NCBI GenBank assembly: GCA_961205875.1
Contig: OY540820.1
Span: forward strand, 1-64,000
DNA: 64,000 nt
Direction of reading: 5' to 3'
Origin: Sialis fuliginosa
Taxonomy: Eukaryota > Arthropoda > Insecta > Megaloptera > Sialidae
A program made the position numbers and the translations under genes. The notes under the pieces were generated by a model. That model worked only from the letters and a program-made list of their open reading frames with translations, had not been told where the DNA came from and did not search any database. Numbering within the stretch: position 1 is the first letter of the stretch; the number at the start of each line of letters is the position of its first letter. This document shows, in pieces, positions 44,685-53,603 of this stretch.

Positions 44685-45808
44685 ATGTTTCGCGTGAAAC
44701 AAGAAGTAGTTACAGAAGATGAAATCGATCTTAATAAACGAGATGTTGGATGAAGGTATAGTTGTTCCATCGAAATCTCCATGGTCGGCACCTGTCGTTT
44801 TAGTAAAGAAGAAATCAGAGGAAGGAGAAAGTAAAATAAGAGTTTGTATTGACTATCGAGGATTAAATGCAGTTACGAAGAGAGACTTCTACCCACTCCC
44901 TAATTTACACGAGACATTGGACTCATTGGGTAATGCAAATTTATTTACTACTCTTGATCTAGCATCCGGATACTGGCAAGTGGAGATGGATGAGAAGGAT
45001 AGAGAAAACAAACACCAGAAGGACATTACGAATGTATTAGAATGCCTTTTGGACTCGTCAACGCGCCGTCTACGTTCCAACGCCTTATGAATGCAGTTCT
45101 GTCAGGACTAACGGGTGAAAAATGTTATGTTTATTTAGACGATGTAATTATATTCAATGGAGATGGAGTTAATGATCACTTAAAAAAGATTAAAAGAAAT
45201 TTTTAATCGCATTCGACAAGCCAATTTAAAGTTAAAACCGAGTAAGTGCAAATTTCTAATGCCCAAGACAAAGTACCTAGGACATATAGTTAATGCAGCA
45301 GGAGTTCAACCAGAGCCGGAGAAGACAGAAATTATTAAGAATTATCCAACACCGAGAAATGTGAAGGATATTAGAGCATTTTTAGGATTAGTAGGTTTCT
45401 ACCGAAGGTTCATTCCAGACTTTTCACAAGTAGCTTCTCTTCTAACACGTCTTACACAGAAAAATGTTGAATTTACATGGGACGAAGCAACTAACGATGC
45501 ATTTGTATTATTACGAAACAGTTTAATTAGTAAACCAGTGTTAATACATCCTGACTTTTCACAACCATTTATTTTATCGACAGACGCGTCACATGATGCG
45601 GTGGGAGCTATACTCAGTCAGAAAAGGGGAGGCCATGAGAGACCTATAGCATATGCAAGTAAACATTTGTTAAACGCAGAGAGAAATTATAGCACAACGG
45701 AAAAGGAATGTCTCGCTGTTGTATGGGCAATAAAACATTTCAGATGTTATTCTGCAATATATTGAAACTTATGACGAATTTGCAAAATATTATAAGCAAG
45801 AATATCAG
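44685..45808 (+). pseudogene. MFRVKQ exon split by a gypsy pol fragment
   Basis: 44685-44732 encodes MFRVKQEVVTEDEIDL. The rest of the same ORF (QYIETYDEFAKYYKQEYQ) resumes at 45752. The uninterrupted form is at 52386-52496. Between them lies 1.02 kb of Ty3/gypsy pol. A double T at the right border is the only duplication, so this is not a normal LTR-element insertion. Confidence 0.7.
44733..45750 (+). pseudogene. Ty3/gypsy RT-RNase H fragment
   Basis: Reverse transcriptase blocks in order: SPWSAPVVLVKKK, RVCIDYRGLN, FTTLDLASGYWQVEMDEKD (first catalytic Asp), then a frame change near 45010, YVYLDDVIIF (YLDD catalytic pair, about 45128), LGHIV and FLGLVGFYRRFIPDFS. RNase H follows: LSTDASHDAVGAILSQ and TEKECLAVVWAIKHFR, cut off at 45750. 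At least two frameshifts. No LTR, gag or integrase attached. The sequence is distinct from the pol fragments at 29.6-31.2 and 46.7-47.4 kb, so at least three gypsy lineages have contributed here. Confidence 0.85.
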
Positions 45809-46190
45809 GTATAACTGGCTTGTGGCGGCCAAGCGTTCATAGCGACGTCGCTTTTTGATCCTTCGAAGTCGGCTCTTCCTATCATTGCGAGAACTTTTCA
45901 GTCGCCATTTGGATTTAGCTGTCAAAACACTTTTGTTTTTGAAGGAAACAAGATGGCGAATCCGTAAGTGAATGGGCAGCACGGGTAAAAACGCTATCAG
46001 CAAGTTGTGGGTTCGCGGCAACGTGCTAGTGAGAGACATCTTCATAGTTGGAATGGGGAAGAATAGCGTTCGTGACCGACTCTTCTAACTTTAAATAAAG
46101 CAGTGGAAATTGCCAAGGCGAAGGAGTCTGCGCGACAATTTCGTGCCTCGGTGGGCGACAGAGACTTGTGAAGCAGGAAATAAACAAGTT
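45809..46190 (+). pseudogene. 28S rRNA-gag chimera, copy 1
   Basis: 45811-45887 is 28S rRNA domain V (ATAACTGGCTTGTGGCGGCC through TTCCTATCATTG, with one change in CTTCGAAGTC). A filler of about 58 bp follows, and then the gypsy gag part encoding KQDGESVSEWAARVKTLSAS to KAVEIAKAKESARQFRA and a stop after GDRDL. Identical architecture at 52493-52770 and 54474-54870. Not a functional rRNA gene. Confidence 0.85.
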
Positions 46191-46675
46191 AAGCAGCAAC
46201 TTTAAAAAGGGAAATTTTCAAAAGAAGAAAACAGAATCTCCAGCCAAGTAATTGAAAAATTTTAACAGATCCGAAGTAACAGTTCAATATGGCAGGATGT
46301 TGTAAATAATTTATTTTCCAAGCCTTTTCAAAAGAAAAATGTTAACGATAAGTATAAAAAAATTTTTATTGCCACTACAGAAGAAAGAAAATTGAAATGA
46401 TAGAACATATAAGGACCTCACTTCGCCCTACAGGTCGCCGCAGTAATAAAAATAAAATGTATGTATATGTTTGGCAATATACGTTTTTAAAAAGGAATAT
46501 CTTACAATTAACAATGGTTAAATCAATTTATATTCTGTTGCACCAGGTCGAGGAGGCCGTGAAATAAAAACATATATGTATATATATTTTTAAATATATA
46601 AAAACTTTTATAGTTAAAAAATTAAATTTTAAAAAAATATAAAAACAGTTTATTCTTTTTGGATACAACTACGCT
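46191..46675. other. Fragments without a complete gene
   Basis: 46337-46420 (TTAACGATAAGTATAAAAA to AATGATAGAACATATA) is a diverged copy of 47456-47530 just before the USP pseudogene. At 46540-46567 an acceptor-like TGCACCAG is followed by a frame reading GRGGREIK and stop, a relic similar to the RGG end of mini-gene A. The rest is AT-rich. Confidence 0.5.
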
Positions 46676-47455
46676 ATGAAAGATCAAGTTGAAAAAGAAA
46701 TTGATCGACTAGAAGATGCAGGCATCATCAAGAAAACGACTTATTCAGCATGGGGCACTCCGGTTGTTCCTGTTATAAAAAAGGATGGTCGAATACGACT
46801 ATGTGCCGACTACAAGGCAACAATAAATACACATTTGCAAGAGGATAATTACCCGATTCCTCACGTCGAGGAAATATTCGCAAAAATGTCTAATGGCGTA
46901 CATTTTGCAACACTCGACATACATCAAGCATATTTACATATGGAAATGGACGATTATAGCAATAAATTACAAGCTATCAGCACTAGTAAAGGTACATACT
47001 TAGTGAATCGTCTTATGTTTGGAGTCAAGGTAGCTCCGAACGCGTTGCATGTTTTTTTGACGTTATTATACAAGGCAGTAATTATACAGAATTACTACAT
47101 AGACTAGAAGCAGTATTCAAATGTCTAAGCAAATGCGGTTTACACGTAAATAAAAACAAGTGTCAATTCTTCAAAGAGTCTATTTCATATTTAGGCCATA
47201 GAATCGATCGTGATGGATTACATCCACTAGAAGATAAGGTTGAAGCTATTCGAAATACTCCTCAACCAAAGAATGTATCTAAACTACGTACATTTTTAGG
47301 GTTAGTTAATTATTATCAACAATATATATCTAACCCAGCAATGAAATTACATCTTTTACGGAAAGATACGAAATACAATTGGTCTACAGAATGCAATGCT
47401 GTATTCGGAAAATTAAAAGAAGAAATTACGAGCAAGAAGGCAAATAAGAATATTG
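46676..47455 (+). pseudogene. Ty3/gypsy RT fragment, second lineage
   Basis: Opens with KDQVEKEIDRLEDAGIIKK, then SAWGTPVVPVIKKDGRIRLC, FATLDIHQAYLHMEMDD (catalytic Asp) and GVKVAPNALHVF. Just there, where the FxDD catalytic pair is expected, sequence is missing and the frame shifts. It resumes with GSNYTELLHRLEAVFKCLSK, LGHRIDRDGLHP and FLGLVNYYQQYISNP. It ends near 47455 at a junction with sequence also found at 46337, and runs in frame into the USP-like segment. Resembles the K02A2.6-type gypsy group. Confidence 0.8.
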
Positions 47456-47553
47456 ATAACGATAAGTATAAAAACATTTTTTATTGCCACTACAAAAGAA
47501 AGAAAATTGAAATGATAGAACATATAATGTCTCTAAGGCAGAGTACATTAAAT

Positions 47554-48483
47554 ATGTCTGAAACAGTTGCAGGTGGCGATAATCCAGATACTAATCAGAT
47601 GAGAACATTTAGGGTTGGATTGAAAAACTTTGGAAATTCGTGATAAATGAATAGTGTCTTGCAAGCACTATTTCATATACCTATGTTCGCAAATCTGCTA
47701 ACAACAAATGAAGATAAAACCACAATGTCCATGACTAATGCCATGTGTGCAACTTTCAAGCTATATAAAAGTACACGTGATGCTTTTATTGAACCTGTGG
47801 CTATGAAAGATGTTTTACCGGAGATTCATAATTCATTTGATGCTTTTACACAACAAGATGCCCACGAATTTTTAGTAACACTAATTGATAAGTTGCATGA
47901 AGAGTATTTACGTGATGAATATCCAAATTTGAATTCAGATGATATTGTTTCACCTGTACGTGAAATTTTTGGAGGCTACATGAAGATTAACAGAATTTGC
48001 AGCCAGTGTAAACATTCAATCGTAAGGTATGAATATTTTCAGGATATACAATTAGGTATCGGTGGAATGAAAACGTTAGAGGAAGCACTAAATGTTTATT
48101 TCAGTGCTGACAACATTGAATTTATTTGTGAGGTATGTAATTGTGAACGTAGTTCCAGGCAATATAGACTATCTACACTGCCGAAAGTTGTATGTATCAT
48201 GTTAAAGCGTTTTAGTACTTCGAGACTAGGACACAGATTAATACAGACATTTGATGAAATAATAGATTTAAAAAACTATATTGACATTAATGAAACTGGT
48301 ACAAGTTATAAATTAAGATCAACTGTAGAACATGTAGGGCATTCATTAGGTAATGGCCATTATACAGCAACTGTATCTTCGGAAGATATTTATTATAACT
48401 ACAGTGATGCAGTAGTGAAGGAAACTACTTTAAATACGGTAAAAGCTTATATTTTATTATATGAACAGATTCTTCCTACATAA
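47554..48483 (+). pseudogene. Intronless ubiquitin-specific protease, catalytic Cys lost
   Basis: USP (C19) fold, closest in pattern to the USP36 (scrawny) group as I remember it. Such enzymes cut ubiquitin from proteins. The Cys box reads GLKNFGNS, then TGA (47641-47643) and TAA, then MNSVLQALFHIP, so the catalytic Cys and the next residue are both stops. Downstream, 278 codons are open: QQDAHEFLVTLIDKLHEEYL, IFGGY, two CxxC pairs (CSQC, CEVC) of the zinc ribbon, LKRFSTSRLG, and the His box GHSLGNGHYTATV. It lacks introns and is joined upstream to gypsy RT sequence, so it is probably a retrocopy. The stop pair is at the one place that removes activity, yet the rest is undamaged. Translation from 47647 would give an inactive ubiquitin-binding fragment. 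Confidence 0.85.
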
Positions 48484-49560
48484 CTAATTATCAATCTGTG
48501 GCGGAATTATGCCGCACACAAGAAAAAAATTAAATTATATAAAATAATTTAAAAATTAAAATAACATAAAAACATGATAAATAAATCTTGCTCGTCGTTG
48601 ATTAGCAATTTATACGTTTATGAATACTGGTGTATTGCAGTGTGCTGGGGCACCGAGTCTCTTGCTATTCTACCCTTTGTAAAACAAGAGGGCCCAGAGT
48701 CCTGGTACAAAACAATGGGTAGGATTTTAATTCGGTGTTACTCAAATTAATACAACGCAGTTTTCAACTATCTTATTTATTTATTCTCCGTTTGTTATAC
48801 AGACAAATACTTGTGAAGACAGAACTTCAACGGTAAGTATAAAATATATGAAATAAATAACTTTATATGCAATAATAAATAAAACTAACCTAATTAAAAT
48901 GTGGTTTATTAACTCTTTCAGGGACTTCGCAGGACACAGCATGGGTTAACAAGGAAGCCTGTAGCGTTAAAATTCCGAAGCAGAATATTTTCCTTAGTGA
49001 ATGTAATTTCAATGTATATTTCACATGAATAACGTGTAACCATCAGTGAATAAATTTTTTTTTAAATATTGTCTTTGTTTTATTTTCAGGTTACATTACG
49101 AGTACGAATATTGCTTTACCTCACGGACGTTGTTTCTCCTTTTTGGGCGACCGTGCCCAATTACACACTATAGAGGATAATTCCCAATAAATGATAATTT
49201 TTTTGACAACATATGATGACGACGAAATTGGAATACCTTGCGTAAGATAGGTTGGGGTCATTTCGCCCTTGACCGACCAAAGAAGAAAAGCACTCCTCTT
49301 AGGGCAATAATGCTGTAAGGTATTTCCTTAAATAAAAAGGTGCCTTCAAGTGGCTGCCCACTAACATGCTACCTTATGTCTCGTTTCCACCATGCTTTAG
49401 CCTGAATATGATCAGCGTATTTACCATATTATCATTGGGATAACCCAGTATTGATTTAGCAAAGCCACCGTCGTTTAATAGCAGAATATAGCTTGAACCT
49501 TCTTTGACGCTTGTACTCTGATACGAAGACTGTATTCGTGAGTATATTTAACATTTAGTG
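48484..49560 (+). repeat. 3'-flank block, copy B (complete, uninterrupted)
   Basis: Begins shortly after the USP stop with GTGGCGGAATTATGCCGCAC and runs to ATTCGTGAGTATATTTA. Contains the same landmarks as copies A and C and, without interruption, the site CCTCTTAGGGCAATAATG where the Harbinger-like element sits in A and C. About 85 extra bases (with an internal CTTTCAG acceptor-like site) lie in the intron-like part near 48890. It ends next to the MSE-type exon at 49570 and may carry its promoter. Confidence 0.9.
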
Positions 49561-49569
49561 TCATTAGAA

Positions 49570-49607
49570 ATGTCGGAAGCTAAAGTACCAATGGAAGTGC
49601 AAAATTC
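49570..49607 (+). CDS. MSE-type mini-gene B, exon 1
   Basis: ATG and 12 codons plus two bases (MSEAKVPMEVQN), then the donor GTAAGTAT, same phase as mini-gene A. A degenerate IVETP exon follows at 49698 (IMPKL, then stop) and an intact one at 49826. Confidence 0.5.
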
Positions 49608-49825
49608 GTAAGTATACATAGTTTTGTTTATTCTATTAATAATTGTGATAAAATCTTGTGTTTAATTCTTATTTAATTTCAAGTATTTTTTATTTAGAAT
49701 TATGCCGAAACTTTAGTTTACCACAGATTTTAATTTTATACACATATTACGGGTGTTTGGTTCGGCGATACGAATATTTTGAAGGAAGGTAGAATGAGTC
49801 AATTGGAAGTGTTTTATGCAAATAG

Positions 49826-49895
49826 AATTGTGGAAACGCCTGATGCACCGTTGCCCCCTCTGCACTCTGGAGCATCATTGGTAGATGTAGAATGA
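49826..49895 (+). CDS. MSE-type mini-gene B, terminal exon
   Basis: After AAATAG, in the right phase for the 49570 exon: IVETPDAPLPPLHSGASLVD, VE and stop, giving 35 residues. The intron would be 218 bp and would skip the broken exon at 49698. The orphan copy at 43435 is almost the same. Confidence 0.5.
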
Positions 49896-50645
49896 AGTGA
49901 GTTACAAACAAGCACAAGAGCTCGGTGGTTGAGCGTAACAGAGTGTAACATGTAAAACGTTTATAATGCTTATGTTAATTAATTAATAAATTAAATAATA
50001 AAAATACAAAGGTATTTCATTTATAAAACAGGTAAAAACAAGAATAAGTAATTGGATGTCTTGAACAAATTTAGTTTCACGTGTAGTTTTGTACGTATTT
50101 GTATAATATTTATATTATTAGACACACGTATACTTTGTACACTCGGTACTACGTATAAGAAAGTCAATCTTTTAGTTTTAGGACGTGTGTATCAGAATTA
50201 ATCAATAAATTTAAACGTATTGTTAATATTTAAATTATTCTCGTTGCGACAATATTCTACTGTATAAATACACGATTTAGAAACTTGCATTCCGTTGCCA
50301 CATATACTGTATACTCGTACTACGTATAAGAAAGTCACGTGGAACCTGTGACAGATTTTTTAAATTTAAATTATACGTGCGTGTAGTGAAATTATACTTA
50401 AAATGCAAATACTGGTATGTTGTACATATTTATTTTTATTTATTTATTTCGCATCTTAGAAAATCACAGAATTTTATAATTTGTCTAACAATAAGTGAAA
50501 ACATTACAATAACTTATGTGGTGTTTAGACCGAAAAAACAGTTGATAAAAGACAAAACAGGAACATTTTTACAACAAAATTGCAACTTGTCTCTCTTGAC
50601 ACATTTTGTGTTTTGTTCTTAAAAAGCAAACACACAAACACGTCA
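49896..50645. repeat. Duplicated flank, unique insert and GTGTTCACACCG repeat
   Basis: 49896-50085 pairs with 43505-43690, and 50410-50645 pairs with 43735-43975. The stretch between, 50086-50400, is absent from the other copy. It has an internal direct repeat ACTACGTATAAGAAAGTCA (about 50149 and 50319). It may be an inserted element or a deletion in the other copy. No gene. Confidence 0.7.
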
Positions 50646-51412
50646 TTTTACAAATATTAATAATATATAAACGATGCACATACATATATTATTTGATAGC
50701 GGGTACTTATGTCGTAAAAAACTCTTTTACACATTTTGAATTTAAATAATTTGTAAGCTCTCTTTTAAATTGGTTGTAAGAATTAAGAATACCTATATTT
50801 CCTTTAAATTATTGGGAAGATTATTGTAAATATTAAGGCTGTACGTACCGTCTAGACCTAGAGCGCCATAAGATATAATATGGGGAAAAGTACATTTCGT
50901 ATTTCAACGATTCTACTTGTAAATATTAATTAATTGAATTGAAATAAAAATAACAATCTATTAGAATTAATATTCTTTTATAAGACACAATAAGGCTCTA
51001 CTAATCATAGGATACTTTTTACGGGTAATTTCTATTAATTAGAAACGTTTTCAATGTGCGTTTAGTCGAAATTACACTATACTATGATAGCTATTAAATC
51101 CTAGAAATTTTTTTGATTATTGTTTTTCGTATGGATCATTTTTTTTGTGCTGGTTTTGAGATTAAAAATAAACTGAATCTATTTTTTGACCACTTTTTCA
51201 ATAAGTACTTTCAAAAACACAAATTCTGATCTCAAACACGTAGCTATACATATATAAATTGGAACCAGAGATATCGCGCGGACTGCTAACTTAATATTTA
51301 AGTTAGCAGTTTGGAGTTTTCTCGGAAATGGGGTAAGATACAAAATTAATTTTAGGCGTACAAAATCGGTACAAAAAAACTACAAAATTTCCAACTATTT
51401 TTTTTTTGCAAG
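50646..51412. other. No gene seen
   Basis: AT-rich. A short hairpin near 51278-51310 (CTGCTAACTTAATATTTAAG and TTAGCAG) is the only structure noticed. Confidence 0.45.
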
Positions 51413-51807
51413 CTGCTATAAGGGCATTTCCAGCTTAATATACGTCTATATCAGCTAGAAACTTGATATTTTTACTGAACATGTAAAATGATGCCCTCTA
51501 GTAAAATATGTACAAAAAATGAAAAATATTTTTCAGGGGGACCGCAAAGGAGCTAAAGCTAAGCAAAAAATATATATTTGTTAAAATGTAGATATAACCA
51601 AATCAGTGGAATTTAACCCTGTTTCTTATTTACCTAGTATTTTTTATTCTTAATTTTTCCCATGTCATAAAATCAACCGTTTATGAGAAACACGATAGAA
51701 AAGATAGCATTGAAGAATTTTAATTAATATGGATGCTTTACGGGCTAGTTTCTTATATTATTGAGTTATATAATAATAAAAGAGTATAATATTACATTAC
51801 CTACAGT
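51413..51807 (+). repeat. Duplicated 5' block of the mini-ORF family, copy 2
   Basis: Pairs with 31246-31634. The copies differ by small indels, for example extra AGAT and ACCCTGT stretches near 51594 and 51616. Confidence 0.9.
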
Positions 51808-51951
51808 ATGTGTGTTTTTGTTTTGTTTAAGAATATAAGAGCCAGCCGTCGACGTCGGCGGGGAATAACTCCTCCGCGGCAGGAGGAAGTAGAGGTAATA
51901 ATTATAATTTATTTTAATTTAATAAGATCAATTTATATATTCTTCTATTAA
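51808..51951 (+). CDS. Mini-ORF 4
   Basis: 47 codons: MCVFVLFKNIRASRRRRR, then GITPPRQEEVE and the VIIIIYFN tail ending in TAA. As an exon: 51832-51894, 63 nt, phase 0. It is the first of three consecutive copies (51808, 52026, 52247) on a period of about 220 bp. Confidence 0.45.
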   Translation: MCVFVLFKNIRASRRRRRGITPPRQEEVEVIIIIYFNLIRSIYIFFY

Positions 51952-52025
51952 TTAATATGGATGCTTTACGGGCTAGTTTCTTATATTATAATAATAAAAG
52001 AGTATAATATTACATTACCTACAGT

Positions 52026-52172
52026 ATGTGTGTTTTTGTTTTGTTTAAGAATATAAGAGCCAGCCGTCGACGTCGGCGGGGAATAACTCCTCCAAGGCGG
52101 AATGAAGAACTAGAGGTAATAATTATAATTTATTTTAATTTAATAAGATCAATTTATATATTCTTCTATTAA
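52026..52172 (+). CDS. Mini-ORF 5
   Basis: 48 codons, identical to mini-ORF 4 through GITPP, then RRNEELE (one codon longer) and the same tail. Exon form 52050-52115, 66 nt. The length difference between copies is exactly one codon. Confidence 0.45.
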   Translation: MCVFVLFKNIRASRRRRRGITPPRRNEELEVIIIIYFNLIRSIYIFFY

Positions 52173-52246
52173 TTAATATGGATGCTTTACGGGCTAGTTT
52201 CTTATATTATAATAATAAAAGAGTATAATATTACATTACCTACAGT

Positions 52247-52423
52247 ATGTGTGTTTTTGTTTTGTTCAAGGAAATTCATATAATAGTAGAATTAAGGACG
52301 CCTCCTGGGAGATATGAAAGAGCTGTCGAGGAAGAGGTGGAATTTATATTTTTAGATAATTCCTCAAAATCGAAACTGCACAAAAATGTTTCGCGTGAAA
52401 CAAGAAGTAGTTACAGAAGATGA
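52247..52423 (+). CDS. Mini-ORF 6: TPPGRYER type
   Basis: 58 codons from the same MCVFVLFK start: EIHIIVELRTPPGRYERAVE and EEVEFIFLDN, then Ser/Lys/Arg-rich to TGA. The tail runs into the MFRVKQ segment in a different frame. The start and leader are shared with mini-ORFs 4 and 5, but the centre is of the GRYER type seen at 52944 and 53318. Confidence 0.4.
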   Translation: MCVFVLFKEIHIIVELRTPPGRYERAVEEEVEFIFLDNSSKSKLHKNVSRETRSSYRR

Positions 52424-52496
52424 AATCGATCTTCTGCAATATATTGAAACTTATGACGAATTTGCAAAATATTATAAGCAAGAATATCAGGTATAA
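52386..52496 (+). CDS. MFRVKQ mini-ORF, uninterrupted copy
   Basis: 36 codons: MFRVKQEVVTEDEIDLLQYI, then ETYDEFAKYYKQEYQ; acidic and Tyr-rich. The stop (TAA) is formed at the joint with 28S rRNA sequence (CAG/GTATAACTGG); CAG/GTATAA might instead act as a splice donor. It is the empty-site version of 44685-45808. Confidence 0.45.
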   Translation: MFRVKQEVVTEDEIDLLQYIETYDEFAKYYKQEYQV

Positions 52497-52770
52497 CTGG
52501 CTTGTGGCGGCCAAGCGTTCATAGCGACGTCGCTTTTTGATCCTTCGAAGTCGGCTCTTCCTATCATTGCGAGAACTTTTCAGTCGCCATTTGGATTTAG
52601 CTGTCAAAACACTTTTGTTTTTGAAGGAAACAAGATGGCGAATCCGTAAGTGAATGGGCAGCACGGGTAAAAACGCTATCAGCAAGTTGTGGGTTCGCGG
52701 CAACGTGCTAGTGAGAGACATCTTCATAGTTGGAATGGGGAAGAATAGCGTTCGTGACCGACTCTTCTAA
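52493..52770 (+). pseudogene. 28S rRNA-gag chimera, copy 2
   Basis: Nearly identical to 45811 onward, with 77 nt of 28S domain V, the same filler and the same gag part, but cut at the end of ACTCTTCTAACTT before the KAVEIAKAKE segment. The copy joins AGCAATAGTTTTCAAGTAAA, which is also found after the tandem array near 33623. Confidence 0.85.
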
Positions 52771-52919
52771 CTTAGCAATAGTTTTCAAGTAAATAATTAT
52801 TTACAATAAGATCAATTTATATATTCTTCTATTAATTAATATGGATGCTTTACGGGCTAGTTTCTTATATTATTGAGTTATATAATAATAAAAGAGTATA
52901 ATATTACATTACCTACAGT
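52771..52919 (+). repeat. Leader repeat before mini-ORF 7
   Basis: The GATCAATTTATATATTCTTC and TTAATATGGATGCTTTACGG sequences shared by the family, ending CTACAGT directly before ATG. Confidence 0.8.
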
Positions 52920-53312
52920 ATGTGTGTTTTTGTTTTGTTCAAGGAAATTCATATAATTGTGGAAATAAGGACGCCTGGGAGGTATGAAAGAGCACCGGCC
53001 GGGCCAGAAGCACCGGCCGAGCCACAAGCACCGGCCGAGCCACAAGCACCGGCCGAACCACAAGCACCGGCCGGGCCCGCCGTATCGGATATACTGGTGC
53101 ATGCACCAGTATCGGTAACACCACCCCGGCCGGCCGTACCGGAGATACTGGTGCATGCACCAGTATCTGTAACACCAGCCCGGCCAGTACTGTCGATATC
53201 TCCCACACCGCGGGTATTCAACACGCCGCCAGAAATAGTGGTAATTATAATTTATTTTAATTGTTTAACTAAATATCGAATTGTCAAAAAATTAATAATT
53301 ATTATCATCTAG
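52920..53312 (+). CDS. Mini-ORF 7: Pro/Ala-rich long member
   Basis: 130 codons: MCVFVLFKEIHIIVEIRTPG, RYERAPAGPE, then four APAE(P)Q units. Two copies of VSDILVHAPVSVTPPRPA-like sequence follow, then SISPTPRVFNTPPEIV and the hydrophobic IIIYFN tail with KKLI at the end. Both internal duplications are in frame. GC content is far above the flanks in the repeat part. A splice donor (GTAATTATAA) lies at 53241, and candidate later exons are 53318-53398 and 53531-53603. Minus-strand frames in the same place are shadows of the repeats. It is the best candidate for the parent of the tandem array at 33010. Confidence 0.5.
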   Translation: MCVFVLFKEIHIIVEIRTPGRYERAPAGPEAPAEPQAPAEPQAPAEPQAPAGPAVSDILVHAPVSVTPPRPAVPEILVHAPVSVTPARPVLSISPTPRVFNTPPEIVVIIIYFNCLTKYRIVKKLIIIII

Positions 53313-53317
53313 TAGAG

Positions 53318-53395
53318 ATGGCGACGCCTGGGCGTTATAGAAGAGAACAAGGACCAGACGCAGCACCAGAAGCAGCACCGGCCGGGCCAGAACCA

Positions 53396-53400
<5 letters not shown>
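53318..53400 (+). CDS. TPGRY-type module running into a TA microsatellite
   Basis: ATG followed by ATPGRYRREQGPDAAPEAAP and AGPEPA, clearly related to mini-ORF 7 (TPGRYERAPAGPEAPAEP). A TCATCTAG acceptor-like site precedes it. The frame then enters (TA)n, where it would read Tyr-Ile repeats, so the microsatellite arose within or next to the coding module. Confidence 0.4.

Positions 53401-53470
<70 letters not shown>
53397..53470. repeat. (TA)n microsatellite
   Basis: About 36 uninterrupted TA units. Confidence 0.97.
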
Positions 53471-53475
<5 letters not shown>

Positions 53476-53530
53476 GTTATGTTATAATTATGTAAACTCC
53501 AAAAATATACATAAGCAAAAATTTAAATAG

Positions 53531-53603
53531 ACCGCCAAGGAAGAGCTTAAGGAGAAGAAGTAAGACGGAAGACGCAAGACGTAAAGACGTTAGATTGTTT
53601 TAA
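53531..53603 (+). CDS. Basic PPRK terminal exon
   Basis: After AAATAG the frame reads RPPRKSLRRRSKTEDARRKD and ends VRLF, stop; strongly basic. AATAAATAAAG follows at about 53636. The PPR core and position make it a likely last exon of the gene containing mini-ORF 7. Confidence 0.4.

Noticed and set aside
45740-46045. Minus-strand ORF with KSRLRRIKKRRRYERLAATS, also at 52344 and 54481
   Set aside because: It is the complement of the 28S rRNA fragment plus filler. Such basic ORFs are a known artefact of antisense rRNA.
47641-47643. Selenocysteine at the USP catalytic position (TGA)
   Set aside because: The next codon is TAA, so recoding would not restore the protein. No SECIS-like element was recognised downstream.
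52878-53224. Three minus-strand ORFs with repetitive Cys/Trp or Gly/Ala content
   Set aside because: Shadows of the APAEPQ-type repeats of mini-ORF 7 on the plus strand.
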